Shown here piece after piece: positions 8,404 to 16,829 of a stretch of DNA of 64,000 nt; the first letter of the stretch is position 1, and each line of letters opens with the position of its first letter. The translations under genes and the position numbers were made by a program. The stretch is from Priestia aryabhattai (GTDB lineage: Bacteria > Bacillota > Bacilli > Bacillales > Bacillaceae_H), in contig NZ_JAMBOQ010000005.1 of the NCBI RefSeq assembly GCF_023715685.1, forward strand, positions 62,001-126,000, given 5' to 3'. The notes beneath the pieces were generated by a model, which saw only the letters and a list, made by a program, of their open reading frames with translations, was not told the origin of the DNA and did no database searches.

Positions 8404-9780
8404 TTACGCTTGTCTTTGTTTAAAATGAATGACGAACAGATAAGCAGCAGCTGCTGCAAAATAGATAGTAACGGCTGGTGCTGTAAAGACATGCCCAGCT
8501 ACAAAAGCAATTCCAAGAGCTAATACAATTGCTGTACTATACATCATAAAGCTTTCATCAAGAAGCTGTGATGGCTCTTTAAATAATCGAACCAATACGG
8601 TTAAACCAACTACTAGAAGTGGAAGAATCCATAGTAAAAATCCGATGATACCTAAAGAGAAAAACAGATCATAAAAATCCATTTCAATCATCTTTGGCGG
8701 AAGCTGTTTTGTATAGTCACCAGAAAAGCCCATACCTATCATTTTTCGTGCAATAGGTGCTTTTGCATACTGTTCCTTAATATGAGCTAAAAATTGCTCA
8801 CGGCTGCTTAGAATCAGATTTTGAACATCTTTGTCATCTAGATTTGATTCCTTTTGTTTTTTCTTTTTCGCCGGCTTTTCTTTTTCTTTCTTTTCCGGCT
8901 TTTCTTGTTTTGTTTTCTCTTTTTTAGCCTCTAACATATCGATGTGCGCATATGTGTTTTTATAAGCTGGAGAAATCGGAGTAGTTGCTCCGGTTACAAT
9001 TAAAAGCAGAATTGAGATCACTAAGTTGGCTTTAATTAAGCTGCGTTTATTCGTAAATAATTTTGCAAATAAGACAACTGTTGCTACAACTAAAGAAAGA
9101 ATAACGGCACCTAAGCCCACTTTCGTTCCAAGCATGATGGACGAAACGGCTAACAAGATAAAAGGAATCCAGTAATAAGCTTTTGAAAACGAACGTACTT
9201 TATCCAAAGCTAAAAGCAGTGTGAGAGGAAGCAAAATAGCAATGGTTGCTCCTAGCTCATTCGCTGCATAAAACCAGGCTTTAAATCCGATTTTATTATA
9301 CTGATAACTCTCTAGTGCTGTACCTGTTAGCATTGTACCGATAAAAACAATACTGATGATGAGTGAAGCAGTCAATAAGTTTTTACTCAGTATTCTTTTT
9401 ACATCCACAGATGATCGATAATGTGAAAACATCACAATCATTCCAAGTAATGTAACGTTCATATAAACAACTTTATTGAAAAATTTAATTTCTTGCCCAA
9501 TATAATAAGGATCTTTCCATTGATGATTTAAGTAGATATTGAGTCCAAGAAAGAGTGCAAAAACAATAAGGTAGATAATCGAATATCTAGCCCATTTTGA
9601 TTTTTTGGCAAACACTAAAAGTAGGACACCTGCAAAAATCATATATAGAAAGCGAATAACAACCCCAATTGAGAGACCACTATCCATGTTCAAAACCATG
9701 TACGTCGTTAGCATATCAATAATTGGCTGAATTGAAATAAAACCAACGAACAGAAAAAATAACCAGTATGTGTTCTTCAT
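8404..9780 (-). CDS. O-antigen ligase/polymerase-like membrane protein (Wzy/WaaL type)
   Basis: A 458-residue multi-pass protein with about eleven or twelve hydrophobic helices and one large hydrophilic loop around residues 270-350. That layout fits the O-antigen ligase/Wzy polymerase family, which joins undecaprenyl-linked sugars outside the membrane. The loop holds an unusual Lys/Glu-rich run of about 28 residues (near 283-310, with KKKKQK), then the more ordinary segment SREQFLAHIKEQY and a G-F-SG motif. It is the last gene of the minus-strand glycan operon, 25 bases after the flippase gene. Polymerase versus ligase cannot be decided from sequence. Confidence 0.72.
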   Translation of the reverse strand: MKNTYWLFFLFVGFISIQPIIDMLTTYMVLNMDSGLSIGVVIRFLYMIFAGVLLLVFAKKSKWARYSIIYLIVFALFLGLNIYLNHQWKDPYYIGQEIKFFNKVVYMNVTLLGMIVMFSHYRSSVDVKRILSKNLLTASLIISIVFIGTMLTGTALESYQYNKIGFKAWFYAANELGATIAILLPLTLLLALDKVRSFSKAYYWIPFILLAVSSIMLGTKVGLGAVILSLVVATVVLFAKLFTNKRSLIKANLVISILLLIVTGATTPISPAYKNTYAHIDMLEAKKEKTKQEKPEKKEKEKPAKKKKQKESNLDDKDVQNLILSSREQFLAHIKEQYAKAPIARKMIGMGFSGDYTKQLPPKMIEMDFYDLFFSLGIIGFLLWILPLLVVGLTVLVRLFKEPSQLLDESFMMYSTAIVLALGIAFVAGHVFTAPAVTIYFAAAAAYLFVIHFKQRQA

Positions 9781-9805
9781 ATAGTACTCTCCTGTTTTAC
9801 GTGAA

Positions 9806-11308
9806 TTAACGTTTTCTTTTAACTAAAAGCATAACACCTTCTACTCTGCATAATAGCGTCGACATTAAGTATACTAAACCACCTGCAATACAGACAATAC
9901 CAAATCGCAAGATAACATGTAATGAATTCAAAAAGGCGATGTCCTTTAAGAAGAACATGACGATAGCAACAGGTACGGAAGCTAAAAGAATTTTTCCTGT
10001 TTCTTTCACTAGATATCCGTAGTGGAAGTGATTAATTTGTTTTGCCAGCATAACGAATACGATGGCCGTGTAGAAAAAGGCAACCACTGACATGGAAAGT
10101 GCTAATCCTTGGTATCCCATAAATTTAGTGAAAATGATGTTAAAGATGATATTTAACACAATGGATAATAAGCCTGCTCTCATAATAAGATAACCTTTTT
10201 GAAGAGAATAAAAGCCCTTTGCAACGACAGCTTGCAGCGAATAGAAAAACACGGAACCTAGGTAATAATAAGATACATCCGTTGTTTTTAACGTTGATTG
10301 TGCGTCAAATGCACCGCGCTGGTAAGCAATCATTACAATGTCTTTCATATAAAAGATCATAATAACAATTGTCGGAATCAGCAGCATCAGCATAAACGTG
10401 ATCCCTTTTTCAATTCCCAATTTAAAGCGTTCTTCATCTTTTTCAGAAATGGCTCTTGCAATCAGCGGATAAATAATGGTTGCGACTGTGACCCCGAATA
10501 TTGCCTGGGGAATACTTACAAGCCTGAAGGCGTAATTTAAGTATGAAATAACACCTTCACCAAAGGAACCAGCAAAGAAGAAGTTTACAGTTAAATTAAT
10601 TTGACCGACCATAATTGTCACACCAACAGGGATGAATACTTTGTAAAAAGCCACAACTTCATCACGGTCAATTTTTTGCTTCCATAACAGCAGATGCTGC
10701 GGTTTAAAATAGACAACTTTAATTAAGAAAGAAGCAATTGTTCCTACAAAATAGCCAAGGGCAATTGCATAGCCGCCCATAACTGAATGTAATAGAATCG
10801 TACTTAAAATTGTAAATAGTACAACAACCGTTTGAGAAAACACGGAGAAAGAATATTGACTTCTTGCATCAAATACACCTTCGTATACAGCGTTCACTCC
10901 AACTAGTGAAAGAGATAAAAAATACATAACGCCCGTATAAATTCCTAGTTCAATTGCTGCTTTGGAAAAATTAGAATACGAAGCAGGAAAGTAAAAGAAA
11001 GCGGCAATTGATCCGAGAACCGAAATAATGAAACAAATAAGAAAGGTTGATTTAACAATATTAGTTAAATGAACCTTTCCTTTATTTTCTTTTTCATAAC
11101 GTAAATAACTAGGAATAAACGCATCCTTCATCCCCGTTAGCATAAATAAAATAAAAGCGTTTGGAATAATCATTGCTGCGTTGTATGAATCGACAATATA
11201 ACTTGTTCCAAAATAGTTAGCAATAACTAAATCACGAATCATACTAGAAAATTTCAAAAATAATGTTGATATGAGCAGTAAAATGCTCGCAAATTTTAAG
11301 TTTTTCAT
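9806..11308 (-). CDS. MurJ/MviN-family lipid-linked sugar flippase
   Basis: A 500-residue protein of about fourteen helices. It starts with the MviN pattern (SSMIRDLVIANYFG, then DSYNAAMIIPN and DAFIPSYLR), which is characteristic of the MOP superfamily MurJ branch. MurJ moves lipid II; family members in sugar operons act as Wzx-type flippases for undecaprenyl-diphosphate oligosaccharides. Its position between the SMR pair and a Wzy-like gene suggests the latter role. It is not likely to be the main cell-wall MurJ, but that is inference from context. Confidence 0.78.
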   Translation of the reverse strand: MKNLKFASILLLISTLFLKFSSMIRDLVIANYFGTSYIVDSYNAAMIIPNAFILFMLTGMKDAFIPSYLRYEKENKGKVHLTNIVKSTFLICFIISVLGSIAAFFYFPASYSNFSKAAIELGIYTGVMYFLSLSLVGVNAVYEGVFDARSQYSFSVFSQTVVVLFTILSTILLHSVMGGYAIALGYFVGTIASFLIKVVYFKPQHLLLWKQKIDRDEVVAFYKVFIPVGVTIMVGQINLTVNFFFAGSFGEGVISYLNYAFRLVSIPQAIFGVTVATIIYPLIARAISEKDEERFKLGIEKGITFMLMLLIPTIVIMIFYMKDIVMIAYQRGAFDAQSTLKTTDVSYYYLGSVFFYSLQAVVAKGFYSLQKGYLIMRAGLLSIVLNIIFNIIFTKFMGYQGLALSMSVVAFFYTAIVFVMLAKQINHFHYGYLVKETGKILLASVPVAIVMFFLKDIAFLNSLHVILRFGIVCIAGGLVYLMSTLLCRVEGVMLLVKRKR

Positions 11309-11338
11309 GTGAAACTCCTACCTTTTCAAGTTATCTCA

Positions 11339-11680
11339 TCAACTATTAGCAATAAAGAAGCATCCGACAATTAGAAGAATACAGCCGATAACTTGTTTTG
11401 TTGTAACTTTTTCTTTAATTAAAAAGTAACCGAATGTTAATGTCCAGATATACGTAATAGACGTGAGCGGAAATACAATAGAATAAGGTAACAGCGTTAA
11501 AACATACACATTAAGCAGAGCTGCCGCCCCGTAAAAAAGACCGCCACCCACAAAGCAAATAAGCGCTAGCTTTATCTTTTTTTTATTTAAATACGTAGAA
11601 ATATACTTGAAAAAGACAGCTCCAACTGAACCTAAAAGGGTCATAATAATTAAAAGTGGAATACTATTCATCTTGGCCAC
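11339..11680 (-). CDS. small EamA/SMR-type four-helix membrane protein B (N-out)
   Basis: 113 residues with four hydrophobic helices, like ArnE/ArnF and EmrE-type proteins. Lys residues lie mainly in loop 1 (YLNKKKIK) and loop 3 (IKEKVTTK), with almost none in the N-terminus or loop 2. By the positive-inside rule the N-terminus is therefore outside. Its reading frame overlaps the preceding gene by 17 bases, so the two are probably made together as a pair. In this operon a role in flipping a polyprenyl-phosphate sugar (as ArnEF does) is more likely than drug efflux. Confidence 0.75.
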   Translation of the reverse strand: MAKMNSIPLLIIMTLLGSVGAVFFKYISTYLNKKKIKLALICFVGGGLFYGAAALLNVYVLTLLPYSIVFPLTSITYIWTLTFGYFLIKEKVTTKQVIGCILLIVGCFFIANS

Positions 11681-11999
11681 CTACTAGAATTACACCTACG
11701 ATAATAATAAGAGTACCGACCAGCTTCATAGGGCTAACGGCTTCATTTAATAGAAAGAAACCAAGAGCAATGCTAATTACGTATCCTAGGCTTAAAAATG
11801 GATGAAGCAAGGAAACTCTTTCAAATTTAAAAGCGGCAATCATAAAAACCGCTCCTAATCCATAAAGGAAAAAACCAATAATTAAATTTAAGTTAAATGA
11901 AGCTTCGGACAACTTCCAAAAAAGTTGTCCAACAGCTGTAAACAGGGAAGCCACGATAATGAGTGTGATTCCTAGCTTTTTGTTGTAATTGCTCTCCAT
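11664..11999 (-). CDS. small EamA/SMR-type four-helix membrane protein A (N-in)
   Basis: 111 residues and four helices of the EamA/SMR fold. Basic residues lie at the N-terminus (NKK) and in loop 2 (KFER), predicting an inside N-terminus, the reverse of its overlapping partner. The motif ERVSLLHPFLSLGYV resembles the third helix of ArnE/ArnF-type proteins. Its ATG overlaps the stop of the GT-C gene (TGATG). The likely product is an antiparallel heterodimer that carries lipid-phosphate sugars across the membrane; substrate unknown. Confidence 0.75.
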   Translation of the reverse strand: MESNYNKKLGITLIIVASLFTAVGQLFWKLSEASFNLNLIIGFFLYGLGAVFMIAAFKFERVSLLHPFLSLGYVISIALGFFLLNEAVSPMKLVGTLIIIVGVILVGGQDE

Positions 12000-13717
12000 C
12001 AGGAGGTCACATCCTTTTCTTTCTGATCAAATCGGATAAAAGGAAGACCAATAAAGAAGAAAGACACAAATACGCTTGCTAATAAATATCGAAAATCTTG
12101 AGCCGGCAATGCTGCAAGAACAGAAAGCGTGTTAAGAGCCCAAGGAATGATGATAATAAGTGACGTAATTCCTCTTCGAATCACTAGCATTAATGAAAAT
12201 AATAAAATGACACAGTGATAAAAAGCTGGTTTCCATAAGAACGTAAAAACAGGATGCTTAAAAATAGCTAAGTAAGCGTTGGCTGTATTTGTGATAAGTG
12301 AATTAATTACTTTATTTTCTAATCCCAAATCATTCCCATGATAAATTGTTGTTACATAGGTATCTGTATATCCATCTTTAAAGGGATTGATTTGCCATAT
12401 TAAAGCCGTTTGTTTGAGAAAACCTTCCGTTGCTAGGTAAGGATTTTTGATGACAATGCTAGCATAGTTCTTAAAGTAAAGACCTAAATCATTAAAAATA
12501 AATTCGCGGTCGTAGTATTTCCACGTGAATTTAATTGGATCACTTTTGTATGGATTATATTTTTCTTTCCACAATTCAATAGGGAGCACTTTATTAAAAT
12601 ATTCGCGCTCTTCTTTTGACATATCCCCATCATTTGAAATGATGTTGGCAATTTGTTGAGTTGGAATAGACAAAGCTTCATTTGGATCTGAAGGTTTTAC
12701 ATCAAGCCACGTGAACACAGGGCCTGTAACAATCTTTTGTAAAATAAAGACGACTAAGAAAATCGTGACAAGAGGTTTCCAGTTTTTTCTGAATAAGACG
12801 ATCATTAAAAGGAAAGTCAAAACAAATACAGGAAAACCATTATGTCTAAAGAAAGCTACTCCAAATGCAGAGAGTAAAAGTAAGAAAAAGCTCGCTTTAC
12901 TTTTAATCCAAGCACCTTTTGACAAATAGATTTTTGCAATGTTAACCGTAAAAAACAGCAGAAAAGCACTGTATAAAATATCTTTCCAAATAATAATTGA
13001 AAAGATTAAAAAGCTTGGAATAATGACAATAATAGCTGTTAAAAGTCCAATCATAACAGGATGTGCTTTGCGTTTAATGAAAAAGTCAAACGTATAGGCG
13101 TATATGCTTACTACAACAACAATTTGCGTGAACGCTACAATTCCTGGGTTATCCCATATTTTTGTCAGCAGCATAATCAGCCACGTAATCATAATAGGGT
13201 GCCAATCGTTAAATTCTCCGTTATGTGCCTGTCTCCACTGTGCTAATGAATCGGGAGTCATGGCCGCTGGGAAAAAGGCGAACCAGTAATATAGACTAAC
13301 AGCTAAAATAAGAATCGTAACGATTCCTAGGTAACGCTTTGGGTGTGCAAATGTATAGTGAAAATCCTTTATCTGTTTGATAGCGCTGAGTACAGCGGCC
13401 GTCAGCAGCATTGCCAATAAAGTGCGACTGATTGCATACAAAACGAGTAAAAAAATAGTTGAGCTCGTCATATGTAAGTTATCTAAAAGTGAAAACTGTA
13501 CGATAAACGAAAAAACAATCAGCAATAGCCATTCTATCGTTTTAAATGAAGCATAAGCTCTATTTTTATAAATAAAAATAGAGCTTATGATGGTAAATAC
13601 AAGTGCAGCAAAAAGGGAAAGATAGTGAACACCGTCTGGATTACCAATACTTAAACCGATAAGAATAATTAAAGCTGTTACTGTAAGCAGCAAAATACTT
13701 TTTTTATTCTTCATCAT
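11999..13717 (-). CDS. GT-C-like polytopic membrane glycosyltransferase (DUF6020-like)
   Basis: A 572-residue protein with about thirteen helices. The first large outer loop, around residues 150-175, reads TPDSLAQWRQAHNGEFNDWHP. The conserved Asp there, near the first helices, is the arrangement of GT-C fold transferases, which use polyprenyl-phosphate sugars as donors outside the cell. A long soluble segment (about residues 325-455) precedes the last helices. It resembles the DUF6020 family of uncharacterised membrane proteins in sugar clusters. It follows the GT2 gene by two bases, so the donor is plausibly made by that enzyme. Acceptor unknown. Confidence 0.68.
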   Translation of the reverse strand: MMKNKKSILLLTVTALIILIGLSIGNPDGVHYLSLFAALVFTIISSIFIYKNRAYASFKTIEWLLLIVFSFIVQFSLLDNLHMTSSTIFLLVLYAISRTLLAMLLTAAVLSAIKQIKDFHYTFAHPKRYLGIVTILILAVSLYYWFAFFPAAMTPDSLAQWRQAHNGEFNDWHPIMITWLIMLLTKIWDNPGIVAFTQIVVVVSIYAYTFDFFIKRKAHPVMIGLLTAIIVIIPSFLIFSIIIWKDILYSAFLLFFTVNIAKIYLSKGAWIKSKASFFLLLLSAFGVAFFRHNGFPVFVLTFLLMIVLFRKNWKPLVTIFLVVFILQKIVTGPVFTWLDVKPSDPNEALSIPTQQIANIISNDGDMSKEEREYFNKVLPIELWKEKYNPYKSDPIKFTWKYYDREFIFNDLGLYFKNYASIVIKNPYLATEGFLKQTALIWQINPFKDGYTDTYVTTIYHGNDLGLENKVINSLITNTANAYLAIFKHPVFTFLWKPAFYHCVILLFSLMLVIRRGITSLIIIIPWALNTLSVLAALPAQDFRYLLASVFVSFFFIGLPFIRFDQKEKDVTS

Positions 13718-13719
13718 TG

Positions 13720-14658
13720 TTATTCTCCTACTTGTTCAATCTGTTCAATTTTTTTATTTAGTTCTAATTCATATTGCTTGCGATTTAATGAAGCAATTGT
13801 ATCTAGAATTAATCCACAGACGAAAGATAAAACACCTAACACCATCAATCCAGTTGCTAAGATAGATGAGGGTACTTTGGTAATAAAGCCTGTATCAAAA
13901 AATTCATAAAGTACCGGAGCACCAACAGCTAATCCTGCGACAATAAACAACACTGTCCAAATGGAGAAGAACTGAAGCGGCTTGTACTCTTTAAATAACG
14001 TGAAAATCATTCGTAACACTTTAAATCCGTCAGAGAACGTATTAAGTTTCGATTCGCTGCCTTCAGGTCGATCGCGATAATCGATCGCAATTTCTTTTAG
14101 GTGGAACCGTTTATCTAACGCGTGAAGACTCATTTCTGTTTCAACTTCAAACCCTGGGCTCATCACAGGAATGGATTTTACAAATAATTTATCGTATGCA
14201 CGGTAACCTGTCATGATATCTTTAATATTACTTTTGTACAGGCGGTTAATTAAAGAACGTACTAAGTTGTTACCAAAATTATGGAAAGCACGTTTGTTTT
14301 CTTCGAAATACGTTCCGTTTGATAAACGATCTCCAATGACCATGTTAGCTTCTCGATTTCTAATAGGCTCAATTAGTTGATGAACAAACTCTGCAGGATA
14401 CGTATCATCACCATCTACCATGACATAACAATCTGCATCGATTTCTTGAAACATCGAACGTACAACGTTTCCTTTTCCTTGCTTGAATTCTTTCTTGACG
14501 ATTGCGCCGTGTTCAAGTGCAATTTCACTTGTACGATCTTTTGAATTGTTGTCGTACACATAAATATCTGCACTAGGCAGTTCGCGTTTGAAATCGTCAA
14601 TTACTTTTCCAATTGTTACTTCCTCGTTATAACAAGGAATTAAAACTGCGACTTTCAT
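13720..14658 (-). CDS. GT2 polyprenyl-phosphate glycosyltransferase (DPM1/GtrB-like)
   Basis: A 312-residue family-2 glycosyltransferase. The catalytic domain shows VLIPCYNEEVTIGKV, the nucleotide-binding DNNSKDRT, the metal motif MVDGDDTYP near residues 78-86, and the DPM-type motif IMTGYRAYDK. Two C-terminal helices (around 230-250 and 262-285) anchor it in the membrane, as in GtrB, ArnC or CsbB. Such enzymes transfer a sugar from a nucleotide donor to undecaprenyl phosphate at the inner face. It overlaps the upstream GT4 gene by four bases. The sugar cannot be read from sequence. Confidence 0.83.
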   Translation of the reverse strand: MKVAVLIPCYNEEVTIGKVIDDFKRELPSADIYVYDNNSKDRTSEIALEHGAIVKKEFKQGKGNVVRSMFQEIDADCYVMVDGDDTYPAEFVHQLIEPIRNREANMVIGDRLSNGTYFEENKRAFHNFGNNLVRSLINRLYKSNIKDIMTGYRAYDKLFVKSIPVMSPGFEVETEMSLHALDKRFHLKEIAIDYRDRPEGSESKLNTFSDGFKVLRMIFTLFKEYKPLQFFSIWTVLFIVAGLAVGAPVLYEFFDTGFITKVPSSILATGLMVLGVLSFVCGLILDTIASLNRKQYELELNKKIEQIEQVGE

Positions 14659-15749
14659 TTTTCCACCTCATCAAAAAAAATTGTTGGTAATATATTAGAA
14701 ACTTTATTCAAATCGTATTCTCTTGCAGTTTCAATAGATGCAAGGGACATACGAATTTTTTCCTCATCACTAAGGTTTATAAATGAACGAATTTGGAAAA
14801 CAAGCTCGTCAATGTCTCCTTTTTCGAAAAATAACCCATTCTTTCCATGTTGAATGTAATCTTGTAACCCGCCTACTTTACTTCCTATTACAGAAGCACC
14901 ACATGCCATAGCCTCTAAACCTACCAGTCCTAAACTCTCAGCCTTACTAGGGAAGACAAAGGCATCAATAGCATTATATACATGCACCAGTTCAGGCTGT
15001 GGTAAGGCAGGTAAGTGAGTAACTTTAGAGTGAAGATTTAATTTAGCCATCATGGCTTTGAACTTCTCCTCTTCTACACCGCTCCCAACATAAAGATAGT
15101 GATAAGAGGTAGGTGTTTCATTTTCTAGTAACGAAATAGCCTGTAAAAAGTATTCCCAACCTTTTCCTGAATCTATTCGACTAACGCAACCAATTACTTT
15201 TTGATCCGTGTTTAGGTTAAGTTTCTTTTTTGCTTCCTCTTTATTGTGGTAGGAATAAAAAATTTCAGGGTCAACTCCTCCGCTAGGAAACACATAAATT
15301 GAGTTGGTTAGGTTGTACTTGTTCTTGATTAACTCTTTATAAGCTATAGAAGGAGAGATGATTTTATTTGATAGCTGTAATAGTTGTTCGACATTAGATT
15401 CGAATTGATTATCATTTGGGTCTTTTGGAACGACGTCTGATCCATGAATATTAGTAATAACTTTAATATTTTTTCTGAATTTCTTTAAAATTAAAATAGG
15501 CAGCGCATTATGAGATGCATAATGTACGTAAAGATAGTCGTAGTTTTTTGTTAAGCCCGTCACAATGACATTAGCATAATGAGAAGCATAGCTAAAAAGC
15601 TTGCTTAATTTGCTTGTCTTTTTTTGCATGACAATTTTATCAACTTGAATATCATGTTGAACTAAAATTTTTTCAGTGTTTTGAACAAATACACCATAGC
15701 TTGGGAATTGTTCAGAAGGATACATATTTGAAATCAACAAAATTTTCAT
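14655..15749 (-). CDS. GT4-family glycosyltransferase
   Basis: A 364-residue GT-B fold enzyme: an N-terminal domain beginning MKILLISNMYPSEQFPSYG, and a C-terminal Glycos_transf_1 domain with VSRIDSGKGWEYF and the EX7E region ESLGLVGLEAMACGASVIGS. Family members build cytoplasmic lipid-linked oligosaccharides from nucleotide sugars. I start it at the ATG at 15749 behind AGGTG, because the 19 further upstream codons show no GT4 character. It is the first gene of the glycan operon; a possible promoter lies 150 bases upstream. Confidence 0.85.
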   Translation of the reverse strand: MKILLISNMYPSEQFPSYGVFVQNTEKILVQHDIQVDKIVMQKKTSKLSKLFSYASHYANVIVTGLTKNYDYLYVHYASHNALPILILKKFRKNIKVITNIHGSDVVPKDPNDNQFESNVEQLLQLSNKIISPSIAYKELIKNKYNLTNSIYVFPSGGVDPEIFYSYHNKEEAKKKLNLNTDQKVIGCVSRIDSGKGWEYFLQAISLLENETPTSYHYLYVGSGVEEEKFKAMMAKLNLHSKVTHLPALPQPELVHVYNAIDAFVFPSKAESLGLVGLEAMACGASVIGSKVGGLQDYIQHGKNGLFFEKGDIDELVFQIRSFINLSDEEKIRMSLASIETAREYDLNKVSNILPTIFFDEVEK

Positions 15750-15900
15750 GATTGTTTCACACCTATTTTTCTTTATTAGTTTATGATAATGACAACGGGT
15801 GTTCATTTAAATAGAGCCTACATGTATCATCTTACTATTAAGTTGAGCGATTTCATTGATAAACATGCAAAAATGGGTTGCATATCGCCAACATCACAAT

Positions 15901-15906
15901 ATTATA
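15901..15906 (-). promoter_or_regulatory. possible extended -10 of the glycan operon
   Basis: On the minus strand TGCTATAAT provides an extended -10 (TG-n-TATAAT). No convincing -35 lies upstream, which is tolerable for an extended -10. It is the best candidate in the 15750-16004 gap. Confidence 0.45.
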
Positions 15907-16004
15907 GCACACCTACTTTTTAAAATGCGAAAGTTTATCGGACACTTCTAAAACGATAGATAAAGCAGTAAAGAAGATGATTTTCACATAATCATAATCA
16001 CAAG

Positions 16005-16032
16005 AAAAAAGCGAACGCTATTCGTTCGCTTT
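16005..16032 (-). terminator. terminator of the PTS/phosphatase operon
   Basis: AAAGCGAACG (16008-16017) and CGTTCGCTTT (16023-16032) pair around five bases. On the minus strand the stem is followed by a run of T, directly after the phosphatase gene. Confidence 0.87.
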
Positions 16033-16039
16033 ATGTCAC

Positions 16040-16825
16040 TTATTTCACTTCAACGCTTACCCCAAAATGGTCGGAAACAACGGGATAATGTATGCCGTTA
16101 AAAACCACAGTCGATGACTGAATATCCTGCGCATGACTCGATAGAATTAAATCAAGGCGCAGCGCACGTTCATTATCATCCCATCCAGCAATGTTACCTT
16201 TAACTGTAATACCGCTATCTTTTTTGTTCGATAGAGTATACGTATCATAGAGGCCTTGGCTCAACAGGTAGTCGTAACCTTCATTTCGTCTATGAGCGTC
16301 ATTATTAAAGTCTCCAAGTAGGAAAAACGGGTTATCTTTGTGTACATGAGCTAGCAGCGTATCAACTTGCTGCTTGAATGGCTCTTCCTCGTCATCCCAC
16401 CAGCCAAGATGGCAAGAATAAAACGTAAAGAGCTCTTTTTCATATTCGATTGTTGCTCCAACAATTCTTCTCGTTTTCCAATAGTCAATATTTGACGTTT
16501 GTGAAACAAAAAATGAATGTTCTTCAATAACCGGGTGTTTTGTTAAAATGGCAATTCCTTCTTCATATACTTCATAGCCTATATGAGATAAATCCCATAC
16601 CAATTGATAGTCTTCACCTTGTTTACCCAGTTCTTTTGCTAAAAGCCAAGCGTAATTATCGCTACGAATGTAGTCATGTACATAAGGAGCGTCTATTCTT
16701 TGGCTTACTTCCTGTAAAGCAATGACATCGTATTTTTCTTTTTTAATTACTTCAGCTAGACAAGATAACTTGTCTAGCTGATTTTCCTCTTGCCAAGAGT
16801 GGCAATTTAACGTTAATAGCTTCAT
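16040..16825 (-). CDS. mapP: EEP-family phosphatase, probable maltose 6'-phosphate phosphatase
   Basis: A 261-residue endonuclease/exonuclease/phosphatase-fold protein. Visible catalytic signatures are LNCHSW (Asn7), LQEV (Glu39), SCHLGWW, GDFNND (Asp172, Asn174) and SDHFG (Asp252, His253). There is no signal peptide, so it acts in the cytoplasm. In Enterococcus faecalis an EEP-family protein, MapP, encoded beside the maltose PTS transporter, dephosphorylates maltose 6'-phosphate to maltose. Here it lies four bases after an EIICB gene and opposite a beta-phosphoglucomutase, the same functional set. The name is inferred from fold plus context; a nuclease role is the alternative. Confidence 0.72.
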   Translation of the reverse strand: MKLLTLNCHSWQEENQLDKLSCLAEVIKKEKYDVIALQEVSQRIDAPYVHDYIRSDNYAWLLAKELGKQGEDYQLVWDLSHIGYEVYEEGIAILTKHPVIEEHSFFVSQTSNIDYWKTRRIVGATIEYEKELFTFYSCHLGWWDDEEEPFKQQVDTLLAHVHKDNPFFLLGDFNNDAHRRNEGYDYLLSQGLYDTYTLSNKKDSGITVKGNIAGWDDNERALRLDLILSSHAQDIQSSTVVFNGIHYPVVSDHFGVSVEVK

Positions 16826-16829
16826 TATG

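Noticed and set aside
12711..13289. Plus-strand frames within the GT-C gene
   Set aside because: Basic, domain-free sequences antisense to a membrane protein gene.
16040..16825. Calling the EEP protein a DNA repair nuclease
   Set aside because: The fold allows it, but the four-base gap to a PTS gene and the divergent beta-phosphoglucomutase favour a sugar phosphatase.
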